Below are positions 18,492 to 27,455 of a DNA stretch of 64,000 nt, piece by piece. The DNA comes from CAIWHR01 sp963823215 (GTDB taxonomy: Bacteria; Pseudomonadota; Gammaproteobacteria; Burkholderiales; Casimicrobiaceae), in assembly GCA_963823215.1 (NCBI GenBank), contig CAWGKT010000006.1:248001-312000 (forward strand), read 5' to 3'. Positions within the stretch are counted from its first letter, which is position 1; the number at the start of each line of letters is the position of its first letter. The notes under the pieces are model-generated. The model was given only the letters and a program-made list of their open reading frames with translations. It was not told where the DNA came from and ran no database searches. Made by a program: the position numbers and the translations under genes.

Positions 18492-20173
18492 GGATCCGAC
18501 CCGAGCCCAAAGTGCACGCAGGGCCGGTGAGCACGCCGGCGCCACCCGGCGTACGCGAGGCGCTCCGCTCGCCCAGTCAGCCACTGGAGGCGGCCACGCG
18601 TGCGGCCATGGAGCCGCGGTTCGGGCATGACTTCGGCAAGGTCAGAGTCCACGCGGATCGACAAGCCGGCGAGTCCGCGCAAGCCCTCGATGCGCGGGCC
18701 TACACGGTGGGAACGAACGTGGTCTTTGCGCCAGGGCAATACGCGCCTGGATCGCCGTCGACGAACGCGCTGCTGGCGCACGAGCTCGCGCACGTGGTCC
18801 AGCAGAGCGCGGCGCCAACGGATGACCGGTCGCTGGCGTTGAGCTCACCGGGCGACGCGGAAGAGCGCGAGGCGCACGCGGCTCGAGATGCGTACCTCGC
18901 CGGCGGACCGATGCCCAAACTCAGTGCCACGCGGCCGGCGATTCATCGTCAGCCGGCGCCGCCCTCCGTCAAGCCTCCGAGCACCGTCACCGACACCGAG
19001 GCTCTGATTCGAACCGATCCTCCCGCCCTCAAACCGACTCGGGACAAGATCCCCGTGGGGACACGCGTCGACGTTGTCGACACCCAAGTCACGGCCAAGG
19101 GCACATTCGTGAACGTCGTCGAGCACGGAACCGGCAAGGTGCTCGGCTGGACCGCTCAGTCGAACCTTGGGGCAAACTTCGTCTACCAGGCCAAGGTGAA
19201 GCCGGGGTGGGGACACCCCGACAAGCTTCCGGTGATGGTGTACCTCTCGCCGACCTTCACGGGCGCGACGGCGGACATCGTCGTGTATTTTCACGGCGAC
19301 GCCGCTGACTACTCGGCTAGCACGGCCAACAACTATGACCGCGAGAATCCGGCCATCGGCATGGATCTCATGAGAGTCATGAAAGGCTCCAACCAGATCA
19401 TCATTGCGCCCCAGGTCAACGTGCTGGGAGGCAACATGAAGTCGCCGTGGAACGCGCTGGGCACCGGCGACTACGAGAGCATCGTGCAGACGGTGTTAAC
19501 CAATCTCAAGAGCGATCTCGGCCTCAACGCCGCGATCCCTCGGGGCGCGCTCTCAATTGCGGGTCACAGCGGTGGGGGCAAGGCGCTCGGCCAGGCGACG
19601 AAGGATCTCGATCCGGCCGGCAGCGGGGTCGCCGACGTCACGCTGGTCGAGGCGGGGTATGGCGGCGGCGAGGGCGATGGCGGTGCGTTCTCCAAGTCGT
19701 TTGTGCTCGCACGGGACTGGCTGCTCGAGGGCAGGCCGGGCAAAGTCATGCGCGTCATCACCAAGGCGACCTCGATGGGCACCGACACACGCCACGCGAT
19801 CGAGAACAACCCTCGTCCCGTTCCCGACGATCCGACCAAGACCGAGGCCGGCCGAATTCCGGTGCTTGGGCTGGCCGGAATCAGGAAGGCGATCAAGGAC
19901 AAGAAGCTCGACTCCGATCTGCAGGCAGATCAGACGGACATCGCATCGGATCCGAAGACGCGCACGGGGGGGATGCAGCTGATCCGCACTATCGTGGTGA
20001 GCCGGAAGAAGGATCCCGACAAAGGCAAGGTCCAGGGGACCCTCTTCGTGTTCCTGATGAAGAACCCGCCGCGCGACAAGGGCGTGGACACGCACTTCGG
20101 CGTCCGTGACGCGACGATCCGCGACATCGTATCCGGGCGTGGAAAGGGAGATACGTTCGGCGTCGCGCCCTGA
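18488..20173 (+). CDS. DUF4157 eCIS effector 3 with SH3-like and alpha/beta-hydrolase domains
   Basis: 561 residues from the ATG overlapping the upstream stop. The compact DUF4157 domain lies at about residues 38-125 (FGHDFGKVRVHADRQAGESA; HELAHVVQQ at 98-106). Residues about 175-225 (IPVGTRVDVVDTQVTAKGTF, VVEHGTGKVLGWTAQSNLGA) look like a bacterial SH3 domain, often a wall- or ligand-binding module. From about 240 on the chain resembles an alpha/beta hydrolase: IVVYFHGDAADYSA for the oxyanion-hole strand and LSIAGHSGGGKALG, with Ser361 in GxSxG. The acid and His are not certain; DTRHAIENN is a candidate. Predicted cargo with esterase or lipase-like activity. Confidence 0.75.
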   Translation: MRIRPEPKVHAGPVSTPAPPGVREALRSPSQPLEAATRAAMEPRFGHDFGKVRVHADRQAGESAQALDARAYTVGTNVVFAPGQYAPGSPSTNALLAHELAHVVQQSAAPTDDRSLALSSPGDAEEREAHAARDAYLAGGPMPKLSATRPAIHRQPAPPSVKPPSTVTDTEALIRTDPPALKPTRDKIPVGTRVDVVDTQVTAKGTFVNVVEHGTGKVLGWTAQSNLGANFVYQAKVKPGWGHPDKLPVMVYLSPTFTGATADIVVYFHGDAADYSASTANNYDRENPAIGMDLMRVMKGSNQIIIAPQVNVLGGNMKSPWNALGTGDYESIVQTVLTNLKSDLGLNAAIPRGALSIAGHSGGGKALGQATKDLDPAGSGVADVTLVEAGYGGGEGDGGAFSKSFVLARDWLLEGRPGKVMRVITKATSMGTDTRHAIENNPRPVPDDPTKTEAGRIPVLGLAGIRKAIKDKKLDSDLQADQTDIASDPKTRTGGMQLIRTIVVSRKKDPDKGKVQGTLFVFLMKNPPRDKGVDTHFGVRDATIRDIVSGRGKGDTFGVAP

Positions 20174-20230
20174 ACGGGGCAGGCACGCTTGGGGCGAGCG
20201 GCCGCTCACGCGCCGGCGGCGCTTCGGCGC

Positions 20231-21574
20231 TCACTTCCTCTCTGGAACGTCGCCACCAAGTGCTTTGCGGACCGGCCGAGGCAGAATGGGCGCCTTGAGA
20301 AGATCGACGGTCACAAACGCTGCAACGCCAGCCGGCGCTGCAGCTTGCGCTGGCTGCGGGAAGGTCTTGTATGGCGCGAGAGGCTCGCCTGGACGCGAGG
20401 ATGCAAGAGTCGGCAAATCAGAGGTGACTCCATATCCACCGGCGAGGCTTACACCCGGCAGTACGCCAAAGTTCGCGAGAGCGAATGGCACCGCTACCTT
20501 GCCATCCGGCGCAACCGTCATGGTGAAGTCGAACGACAGCGTAAGCGGCGGGACGTACGAGAGCTTCCTGTGAGCAAGGTCGAGCAGGTCATCACCCTTG
20601 AAGCTGAAACGCAGCGTCATTGAATCGGTCTTGGTCTTCGGCAGGTCGAAACTGAACCCGGTGAGCGTCGCATAGGGGACAAGCGCGAGTGGCGCGACAA
20701 GGTTGACGCCCGACAGCGTCGCCCGCCCCGACGGATCGCCCAGCATCGCGCCAACCCCCAGGCCGTAGATACCGGCCGCAGTGCCGACGGTTGCGACCTT
20801 GTCGCCCGTCGTCATTCCACTCCAGATCGGCAGCGCATACCGCTTCGCGAGGGCGAGGCCATAGTTCTTGAACGCGTCGTTCTTGCCGGCCTCGGCCGCG
20901 ACCGTCTTGAGCCCGTCGCTCAATGCCTCGGTCGCATCTTCCTTCTTGGCTTCCTTGAGCGGCGGATCCGGACCATCGCGGCGCAGGATCGCATGCGATG
21001 GATCGCCACCTTGTTGGACGACGTGCGCCAATTCATGAGCCAGCAAGTGTTGTCCGGCTTCACTCGTTGGCTCATAGCGGCCAGCACCGAACACGACGTC
21101 CGACCCGATCGTAAAGGCGTTCGCGGAGACCGACCGAGCGGCAGATGCGGCCAGGCTATCCGCGTGGATGCGAACTCGGCTGAAATCATGACCAAAGCGC
21201 GATTCGAAAAACCCCCGCGTCAAGGGATCGAGTGGATGACCCTGCTCGCGGAGCACTTCATTGACAACCGGAGGCGCCTCTGAGGACCGGCCTTCGGTCT
21301 CCCGATCCGTCGCCTGACGGGCAGGATCGTTGCCGGCGCGGTGTGGGGACGGGCGCAGCGCCCCAATCGCGGATGGGGGGGAGCGCATGATCTCATCGGC
21401 GACACGACGGGCGTCGTGTTCCCGCGGATGGTCGCTTCGCCCGACCGATAGCTTGGCGTGCGCGGGAAGTGACAAGGGTGCGCTGGCGTTTCGCGTCGCA
21501 CCGTGGCGCGATCCGTGATGCCGCGATCGTATCGACACTTCCGCAGCCGCCTTCGTGGCTTTCGAGGCAAACAT
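20231..21574 (-). CDS. DUF4157 eCIS-associated protein 4, convergent with the other three
   Basis: 447 residues read towards effector 3; the two stops are about 57 bases apart. It has the bipartite leader LSVGRSDHPREHDARRVADE, a DUF4157 domain at about 110-190 (SRFGHDFSRVRIHADSLAAS; HELAHVVQQ near 178), then a Gly/Ala-rich hydrophobic stretch (AAGIYGLGVGAMLGDPSG, near 245) and a beta-rich C-terminus with LRFSFKGDDLLDL and PLTLSFDFTMTVAPDGKV. The C-terminal region matches nothing I recognise. The hydrophobic stretch could insert in a membrane. Its separate promoter implies different regulation from the other three. Confidence 0.7.
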   Translation of the reverse strand: MFASKATKAAAEVSIRSRHHGSRHGATRNASAPLSLPAHAKLSVGRSDHPREHDARRVADEIMRSPPSAIGALRPSPHRAGNDPARQATDRETEGRSSEAPPVVNEVLREQGHPLDPLTRGFFESRFGHDFSRVRIHADSLAASAARSVSANAFTIGSDVVFGAGRYEPTSEAGQHLLAHELAHVVQQGGDPSHAILRRDGPDPPLKEAKKEDATEALSDGLKTVAAEAGKNDAFKNYGLALAKRYALPIWSGMTTGDKVATVGTAAGIYGLGVGAMLGDPSGRATLSGVNLVAPLALVPYATLTGFSFDLPKTKTDSMTLRFSFKGDDLLDLAHRKLSYVPPLTLSFDFTMTVAPDGKVAVPFALANFGVLPGVSLAGGYGVTSDLPTLASSRPGEPLAPYKTFPQPAQAAAPAGVAAFVTVDLLKAPILPRPVRKALGGDVPERK

Positions 21575-21638
21575 GCTGAGGGCAGTCTATTACCCGCCGT
21601 CATTCACATGACGGCAATCCCACTGGACACGGACCACA

Positions 21639-21946
21639 CTAGCACCGAACCAACCACTTGCCAATCGTCTTGTCCGCGGATGCGGCAATCGCGTCGGCGA
21701 AGACCTTTGCTGTGGCTAACCTTATCCAGCTCCGCGAGCGCCGGCTGCTCGGCAATGCGCACCGCCAGCAGCACGCCGCCATCGGCGTCACTCTCGCCCC
21801 AGCAGGCCCGGGTCGGGAGAGATGGCCTGCCGGGTGCAGAGTCAAGCACTTCGCGAACTTGAAACGTTTCGCCCCGCGATTCGAAAGGCCGCCTAGGGAT
21901 GGTCGATAGCAGCCATTCGGTCGTGACCGCTTCGCGGCGTGGCGGC
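21639..21946 (-). pseudogene. Remnant of an unidentified minus-strand gene at the island edge
   Basis: One minus-strand frame gives a coding-like stretch (RPFESRGETFQVREVLDSAP, then ESDADGGVLLAVRIAEQPA). It continues after a one-base shift as KVFADAIAASADKTIGKWLV and stops at 21639. No start codon is visible before an in-frame stop near 21950, so it appears to be the 3' part of a gene cut at the junction with the tRNA-like remnant. The product is unknown. Confidence 0.35.
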
Positions 21947-21972
21947 TAACTACCTGATTCGTATGCGCAGAT

Positions 21973-21999
21973 GGGTCAGGTTGCGCACCCCCGCAACCA
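21973..21999 (+). other. Degenerate tRNA 3'-end remnant (possible att scar)
   Basis: GGTCAGG...CCCCCGCAACCA ends with the same 12 bases (21988-21999) as the initiator-tRNA remnant at 29889-29900, including the acceptor-stem strand and CCA. The T-arm is largely deleted. It is followed at once by a hairpin terminator, the usual arrangement behind a tRNA gene. Confidence 0.45.
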
Positions 22000-22005
22000 T
22001 CAAAT

Positions 22006-22036
22006 CAAGGGCTTGCAGCGATGCGGGCCCTTTTGT
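22006..22036 (+). terminator. Rho-independent terminator after the left tRNA remnant
   Basis: AAGGGC pairs with GCCCTT around a 14-base interior that can also pair partly, and the hairpin is followed by TTTTGTTT. It would end transcription from the lost tRNA and insulate the downstream ABC operon. Confidence 0.6.
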
Positions 22037-22288
22037 TTGCCGGTCGGGCAAACAACCCGAAGGTCGAAAGGGCCGAACCCGCTCGACTGCCGCGCTGCCG
22101 ACGGCGCAAATGCGCCGGTCCAGGGCCGAATGGTCGAGCGCTGCCCTTTGGATTACCATCCTCAGCTACCGGGAGTGCCGGGCGGCAAATTCCGGTCAAA
22201 TGCGGAAGACAAAGCTTCAACAATACTTCCGTAGATCAATCGCGGATGGCGATCTGGGCCTTCGCAAAACTCCTGGAGGAACCTACCA

Positions 22289-23587
22289 ATGCATGCATCC
22301 CTATCCGTGCGCTGCGCGGCAGCCGCAGGGCTGGTCACGTTCGCAGTTCTGTTCGGCGCGGTGCCGAATGCTGGTGCACAAGGCGTCACCCTCGACGTGT
22401 GGAGTCACGAAGCCGATGAGCCGGCAAAGGTTGCGTTCCGTGAGCTCGCGGTCAAGAACTTCGAAAAGAGCCATCCCGGAACGAAGGTGAAGATCACGTG
22501 GTACGAGAAGAATCCGCTGGGCGCCGCGCTGAAGACTGCACTGCCCGCGGGCAAAGGCCCGGATGTCTTTTATGTCGAGCCCGACCAGACCGAGTACATC
22601 ACCGCCGGATACATTGTTCCGCTCGACGACCTGGTGAACTGGAACAACATCGAGCCGTGGGCGCGTAAGGTCTGGACGCACAATGGCAAGACGTATGGCA
22701 TTCCGCAGGAGGCCTACACCGTCGAGCTCTACTACAACAAAGACATGCTGAAGCAGCTCGGCGTCGCACTGCCTGCGAGTGGCCAATTCACGCAGACGCA
22801 GTTCCTCGATCTCGTCAAGAAGGCGCGCGCTGCGGGAATGACGCCCATCTCGCAGGGCGTGGGCGACCGTCCGTATCCGGGCGCCTACATCACGGTGGAA
22901 GCGCTGCTGCGCAAGCTTGGCCCGGATGACTATCAGAAACTCTTCACCGGCAAGCTGTCGTTCGCTGACTCGCGCGTCGTCGAGGTCCTCAAATGGGTCA
23001 AAGAGCTCGCGGATGCCGGCGCCTATCCGAAGAACTTCATGACGTTGAAGCTCGGCGAATCGCACTATTACTTCTACAGCAAGCCCACCGCGTTGATGCT
23101 GCCGATGGGGAGCTTTTATTCGGGCCGCGCGTTCGTGCCCGAGGACAAGGGAGGGCAGCCGAAGGCATTCCCGCTCGGCATCATGCAGTTCCCCGCGATG
23201 GACAAAGGCGCCTGCAACGACTGCAAGACGTCGACGATCGGCGCGAGCTTCGCCATCAACGCTGCCAGCAAGAACAAGAAGCTGGCCGGGGAATTCCTCG
23301 ACGCAATGTCGACGCCCGAGATGGGGAAGATGTGGATCGAGACCGTCTATCTTCAGACCGGCATCAAGGCCGACGTGAAGAATTTCTCGGGACCGTACGC
23401 CGCCTATTTCACCGAGCTCATGGACCGCCAGAAGGGCAAGCAGTATTTCGTCGGCCAGCCGCGCGACATGGTGACCGGCGCCTGCAAGGACGCGTTCGCC
23501 CAGGTGGTGAACTCCGGCTTCCCCGGCGGCTTGCTCTCGGTCGACCAGACCGTGGAGGCGATGAACAAGGCCTGCTACAAGGGTTGA
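22289..23587 (+). CDS. Extracellular solute-binding protein of a sugar ABC transporter (family 1)
   Basis: 432 residues with a Sec signal peptide (hydrophobic run after MHASLSVRCAAAAG, cleavage near NAGAQG). The mature start VTLDVWSHEADEPAKVAFRE and PAGKGPDVFYVEPDQTEYIT are typical of family 1 carbohydrate-binding lipoprotein/periplasmic receptors. TYGIPQEAYTVELYYNKDML is the conserved substrate-side segment. The ribosome-binding site CTGGAGGAA lies just upstream. It is the first gene of a four-gene importer. The substrate is not readable from sequence; the enzymes downstream point to a hydroxylated acid or sugar derivative rather than a common disaccharide. Confidence 0.88.
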   Translation: MHASLSVRCAAAAGLVTFAVLFGAVPNAGAQGVTLDVWSHEADEPAKVAFRELAVKNFEKSHPGTKVKITWYEKNPLGAALKTALPAGKGPDVFYVEPDQTEYITAGYIVPLDDLVNWNNIEPWARKVWTHNGKTYGIPQEAYTVELYYNKDMLKQLGVALPASGQFTQTQFLDLVKKARAAGMTPISQGVGDRPYPGAYITVEALLRKLGPDDYQKLFTGKLSFADSRVVEVLKWVKELADAGAYPKNFMTLKLGESHYYFYSKPTALMLPMGSFYSGRAFVPEDKGGQPKAFPLGIMQFPAMDKGACNDCKTSTIGASFAINAASKNKKLAGEFLDAMSTPEMGKMWIETVYLQTGIKADVKNFSGPYAAYFTELMDRQKGKQYFVGQPRDMVTGACKDAFAQVVNSGFPGGLLSVDQTVEAMNKACYKG

Positions 23588-23666
23588 CGAGCAGGATGCC
23601 ATCGCGGCGTCCGTGCCGCCTTCGCGGCGGCGCGGACGACCGTGACTCTGGCGGCCGGCCGCAGCA

Positions 23667-24617
23667 ATGAGCATACTCGACCGCCTGCCACGACGCGTGG
23701 CACGGGACCCGGATTCGACCACGATCGATGCGCGACGCGCGAGGCTCGGCATCCTGCTCGCGTTTCTGGCGCCGGCGCTGTTGATCTACGCTGGCTTCAC
23801 GATCTACCCGGTGGTGCGCACGTTCTATAACGCGTTCTTCACCATCAAGCCGCACGGCGTGGTCGAGTTCGTCGGGCTCGCCAATTTTGCGACGATTCTG
23901 TTCGCCGACCCGACGTTTTGGAAGGCAGTCTCCAACACCGCGCTGTTCACGGTCGCTGCCACGGCCGTGGACGTGATCGGCGGGCTGCTGCTCGCGCTCT
24001 GCCTGTTCGCCCGGGCACCGCTCGCGCCGGTCCTCCGCGTCGTGTGGTTCACGCCCGTACTGATGTCCTATGTGGTGGTCGGCATCATCTGGGTGTGGAT
24101 GTACGACTACGACTGGGGACTCGCGAACGCCACGCTGCGCTTCCTAGGGCTCTCCGCCTTCGAGCAATCCTGGCTGGGCCATCCTTCGACGGCCCTGTGG
24201 TCGGTGCTCGTCGCTCACGAGTGGAAGTGGCTCGGGTTCAACATGATTGTTTTCCTGGCGGCGCTTCACGCATTGCCAGGCGAGGTGCTGGGGGCAGCGG
24301 AGCTCGACAATTGCGGGTGGTTCGCGAAGCTCGTGTACGTCATCGCACCGATGCTGCGCACGACGATCGTCAATCTCACCGTGTTGTCGTTCATCGGCAA
24401 GATGATGGTATTCGACCTGGTCTGGGTCATGACCGGCGGCGGCCCGTTGTGGGCGACCGAGACCGTGTCGACCTATGTCTACAAGCGTGCCTTCGAGTGG
24501 AATACGTTCGACCTCGGCTATCCGTCGGCGATCGCCGTGTTATGGTTTATCATCATTTTGCTCTTCGTCGCGGTCATGTCGCGCCTTCTGCGCCAGCGCG
24601 ACAAGCTCGAGTTCTGA
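23667..24617 (+). CDS. ABC transporter permease, MalF/UgpA type
   Basis: 316 residues with about six membrane segments, the first at about 27-50 (LGILLAFLAPALLIYAGFTI). The EAA loop that docks on the ATPase is EVLGAAELDNCGWFAKLVYV near residue 210, matching the binding-protein-dependent permease consensus. It follows the binding-protein gene and precedes the partner permease by two bases. A GTG/ATG choice is not an issue: ATG at 23667 has only a weak purine-rich stretch upstream. Confidence 0.87.
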   Translation: MSILDRLPRRVARDPDSTTIDARRARLGILLAFLAPALLIYAGFTIYPVVRTFYNAFFTIKPHGVVEFVGLANFATILFADPTFWKAVSNTALFTVAATAVDVIGGLLLALCLFARAPLAPVLRVVWFTPVLMSYVVVGIIWVWMYDYDWGLANATLRFLGLSAFEQSWLGHPSTALWSVLVAHEWKWLGFNMIVFLAALHALPGEVLGAAELDNCGWFAKLVYVIAPMLRTTIVNLTVLSFIGKMMVFDLVWVMTGGGPLWATETVSTYVYKRAFEWNTFDLGYPSAIAVLWFIIILLFVAVMSRLLRQRDKLEF

Positions 24618-24619
24618 TC

Positions 24620-25459
24620 ATGCCGACCATGCGGCTGGGGATCGAGCAGGTACGCCGCGTGCCGCTCCTCCTGTTCGTCGCGTTCTACACGGTGGTGACG
24701 GGCGGGCCGCTCCTCTGGGTCGCCATGATGTCGCTGCGCACGACGGCCGAGATCTTCAAGGCACCGTACGGCTTTCCGTCGCCGGCCCATTGGGAGAAGT
24801 TCGCCGATGCCTGGACCAAGTCGAACTACGGCACGTACTTCTGGAATAGCACGATCGTGGTCGTCGTCGCCGTCGCGCTGGTGACGGTGGTCGGAGCGAT
24901 GGCCGCGCATTGCCTCGCGCGGTACTCGTTTCGCGGCAACCGGCTGGTCCGCTTTCTGATCCTGACCGGGCTCGTCCTGCCGCCGCAGCTGGTGATCCTC
25001 GCGCTGTTCCAGATCCTGCTCGACATCAATCTGTACAACACGCGGACCGGGCTCATTCTCGTCTACGTGGCGACGCACATCGCGATGACCGTCTATATCC
25101 TGGAGGGGTTTTTCGCGCAGATGCCGCAGGATCTTTTCGACGCCGCGCGTATGGACGGCTACTCGGATTTCGAGATCTTCTGGCGGGTGACAGTGCCGAT
25201 CGGCGCGCCCGCGATCTTCACTACGGTGACACTCAATTTCATCGTCCTGTGGAACGAGTTTCTGTTCGCAGTCGTGCTGTTGACCGACGACGATAAGCGC
25301 ACGCTGCCGCTCGGTCTCATGCATTTCACCGGCAGTCACCAGCTCGACGTGGGGATGGCCGCGACCGGCCTCATGATCGCGATGCTCCCGGTCATCGTGA
25401 TCTATGCTTTCTTTTCCGAGACGATGATCAAGGGCATGACCGCTGGCGCTGTCCGCTAG
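24620..25459 (+). CDS. ABC transporter permease, MalG/UgpE type
   Basis: 279 residues starting MPTMRLGIEQVRRVPLLLFV two bases after the previous stop. It has six hydrophobic segments and the EAA loop QDLFDAARMDGYSDFEIFWR, with the conserved Ala-x3-Asp-Gly. A longer in-frame reading from 23918 runs through the other permease and is an artefact. It pairs with the MalF-like subunit to form the channel. Confidence 0.87.
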   Translation: MPTMRLGIEQVRRVPLLLFVAFYTVVTGGPLLWVAMMSLRTTAEIFKAPYGFPSPAHWEKFADAWTKSNYGTYFWNSTIVVVVAVALVTVVGAMAAHCLARYSFRGNRLVRFLILTGLVLPPQLVILALFQILLDINLYNTRTGLILVYVATHIAMTVYILEGFFAQMPQDLFDAARMDGYSDFEIFWRVTVPIGAPAIFTTVTLNFIVLWNEFLFAVVLLTDDDKRTLPLGLMHFTGSHQLDVGMAATGLMIAMLPVIVIYAFFSETMIKGMTAGAVR

Positions 25460-25492
25460 CGCAGCGACTTCAACCTGCAAGGCGACGCGAAC

Positions 25493-26605
25493 GTGGCGAT
25501 CGTAACGGTCGATGGGCTGTCCAAGCGGTACCCTGGCGGGACTGCGCCGGCGGTGCATGACGTCAGCTTCACCGTCGCGGACCGCGAGTTCATGGTGCTG
25601 CTCGGCCCGTCGGGCTGCGGCAAGTCGACGGTGCTGCGGATGATCGCGGGACTGGAGCCGATAACGTCCGGCACCGTATCGATCGATGGAGACGTCGTCA
25701 ACCACGTCCCCGCCAAGTCGCGTGATATCGCGATGGTGTTCCAGTCGTACGCGCTGTATCCGCACATGACCGTGTTCGATAATCTGGCGTTCGGGTTGCG
25801 CCGACGTGACTTCGAGCGGGCGGAAGTCGCGCGGCGCGTGCATGCCGCGGCGGGTAAGCTCGAATTGACCGAGCTGCTGCAGCGCAAGCCGCATGCACTG
25901 TCCGGTGGGCAGCGACAGCGTGTGGCGGTCGGCCGCGCGATCGTTCGCGACCCCAAGGTGTTCCTGTTCGACGAGCCGCTGTCGAACCTGGACGCGGCGC
26001 TGCGCGTCAGCACGCGCAACGAGCTCATCAAGCAACAGCGGGAGATCGGGACCACCTCGATCTACGTGACCCATGATCAGGTCGAAGCGATGACCATGGG
26101 CGATCGCATCTGTATCATGAATCAGGGCAAGGTGGTGCAGATCGGACGCCCGCTGGAAGTGTATCGAAATCCCGCGGATACCTTTGTTGCGCGCTTCCTC
26201 GGCAACCCGCCGATGAACCTGTTGCCGGGGCGAATTGAGCAGGTGGACGGTTGCATGGTCGCGCAAATGGAGGGAGGCGATCTCCCGCTTCCGCCGCGCT
26301 TGGTACCGGAGCTCATCCGGTATGCCGGCAGCGACGTGATCGTCGGTGTGCGTCCGGAGGACCTGTACGAATCCATGCCGCCGGGCGACCTGGCGCAGTT
26401 TGTGCGATTGCCCGCGCGCGTGGACGCGGTCGAGCCGCTGGGCGCCGAGACGTTGCTGATGGCGTCGCTGGATGGATCGAGCACCGAGCTGATCGCGCGG
26501 ATCGGACGGGAGACGGCGTTGCGCAGAGGCGACCGGCTTGATCTCGCCTTCGACACCGCAACCCTTCATCTGTTCGATCCTGCCACGACCAGAGCAATCG
26601 CGTAG
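25493..26605 (+). CDS. ABC transporter ATPase, MalK/UgpC type
   Basis: 370 residues from GTG 25493. Walker A GPSGCGKST at 38-46, Q-loop in DIAMVFQSYALYPHMTVF, signature LSGGQRQRVAVGRA, Walker B VFLFDEPLSNLD, and the H-loop in IYVTHDQVEAMTMGDR. The C-terminal 120 residues form the OB-type regulatory domain of carbohydrate importers (VIVGVRPEDLYES). It energises the two permeases upstream. Confidence 0.92.
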   Translation: MAIVTVDGLSKRYPGGTAPAVHDVSFTVADREFMVLLGPSGCGKSTVLRMIAGLEPITSGTVSIDGDVVNHVPAKSRDIAMVFQSYALYPHMTVFDNLAFGLRRRDFERAEVARRVHAAAGKLELTELLQRKPHALSGGQRQRVAVGRAIVRDPKVFLFDEPLSNLDAALRVSTRNELIKQQREIGTTSIYVTHDQVEAMTMGDRICIMNQGKVVQIGRPLEVYRNPADTFVARFLGNPPMNLLPGRIEQVDGCMVAQMEGGDLPLPPRLVPELIRYAGSDVIVGVRPEDLYESMPPGDLAQFVRLPARVDAVEPLGAETLLMASLDGSSTELIARIGRETALRRGDRLDLAFDTATLHLFDPATTRAIA

Positions 26606-26620
26606 AGGGAGAACTAGCTC

Positions 26621-27451
26621 GTGGCCAATACCGAACGAATCGTCGACTGTCATGCGCACATTATTGATTCGGAGCGCTTTCCATTCACTGGCAAGAAGGG
26701 TTACCAGCCTCGCGCGGACGAGGGAGGAACACGCGAGGCATTTTGCGCGGTGCTCGACGAGCACGGTGTGAGCAACGGCGTGCTGGTGCAGTTGAGCGGA
26801 TACGGGACCGACAACTCGGCCAACCTCGACGCGATGAAAACGTACGCGGGCCGGTTCAGGGCGATCGTGGTTGTCGACCCGGAGGCAACCGACCGAACTC
26901 TGGAGGATCTGGCTGCGGCCGGTGTCGTCGGCGTGCGATTCAACCTCTCCAGCTACGAGCCCGACGCGTTGATGCGACCCGGCGCGCCGCGCTTCCTGCA
27001 GCGGTTGAAGGCGCTGGGATGGTTTGCGCAGATCTATGCCGACGACACGCAATGGCCGGATGCCGCGGCCGTGTTGAGAGCCAGTGGCGTCCGGGTGCTG
27101 GTCGATCATTTCGGCGTGCGCGACATCGCCGTCGGAACCGGTCATCCCGGGTTTCAGGCCGTGCTGGCACTGGGTCGCGAAGGCATCGCCACGGTCAAGT
27201 TGTCGTCGCCGTTCCGCGTTTCAAAGATGCTCGTGGGCTTCGACGATCTCGACCCCTACGTGGACGACCTGTTGAAGGCCTTCGGCGTGAATGGCTGCCT
27301 GTGGGGATCGGATTGGCCGTTCGTCAACGTTCCCAGGCGCCCGATCTATGCGGATGTGCTGGCGCCAATGTCGCGGTGGCTGCCTGACCCTGCCGACAGA
27401 GCGCGCGTGCTGGCGCATAATCCGCGCCGACTCTTCGGTTTTGGAGACTAG
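26621..27451 (+). CDS. LigI-like amidohydrolase (predicted metal-dependent TIM-barrel hydrolase)
   Basis: 276 residues from GTG 26621 behind GAGGGAGAA. VDCHAHIID at 8-16 is the strand-1 HxH motif; VLVDHFGVRD and LWGSDWPFVN supply the later His and Asp of the amidohydrolase barrel. It resembles the COG3618 group containing 2-pyrone-4,6-dicarboxylate lactonase and sugar lactonases. Position between an importer and an oxidoreductase suggests hydrolysis of a lactone intermediate of the imported compound. Confidence 0.82.
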   Translation: MANTERIVDCHAHIIDSERFPFTGKKGYQPRADEGGTREAFCAVLDEHGVSNGVLVQLSGYGTDNSANLDAMKTYAGRFRAIVVVDPEATDRTLEDLAAAGVVGVRFNLSSYEPDALMRPGAPRFLQRLKALGWFAQIYADDTQWPDAAAVLRASGVRVLVDHFGVRDIAVGTGHPGFQAVLALGREGIATVKLSSPFRVSKMLVGFDDLDPYVDDLLKAFGVNGCLWGSDWPFVNVPRRPIYADVLAPMSRWLPDPADRARVLAHNPRRLFGFGD

Positions 27452-27455
27452 ACTG

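Noticed and set aside
24518..27145. 875-residue minus-strand frame
   Set aside because: Antisense to the permease, ATPase and amidohydrolase genes, which have clear family motifs on the plus strand.
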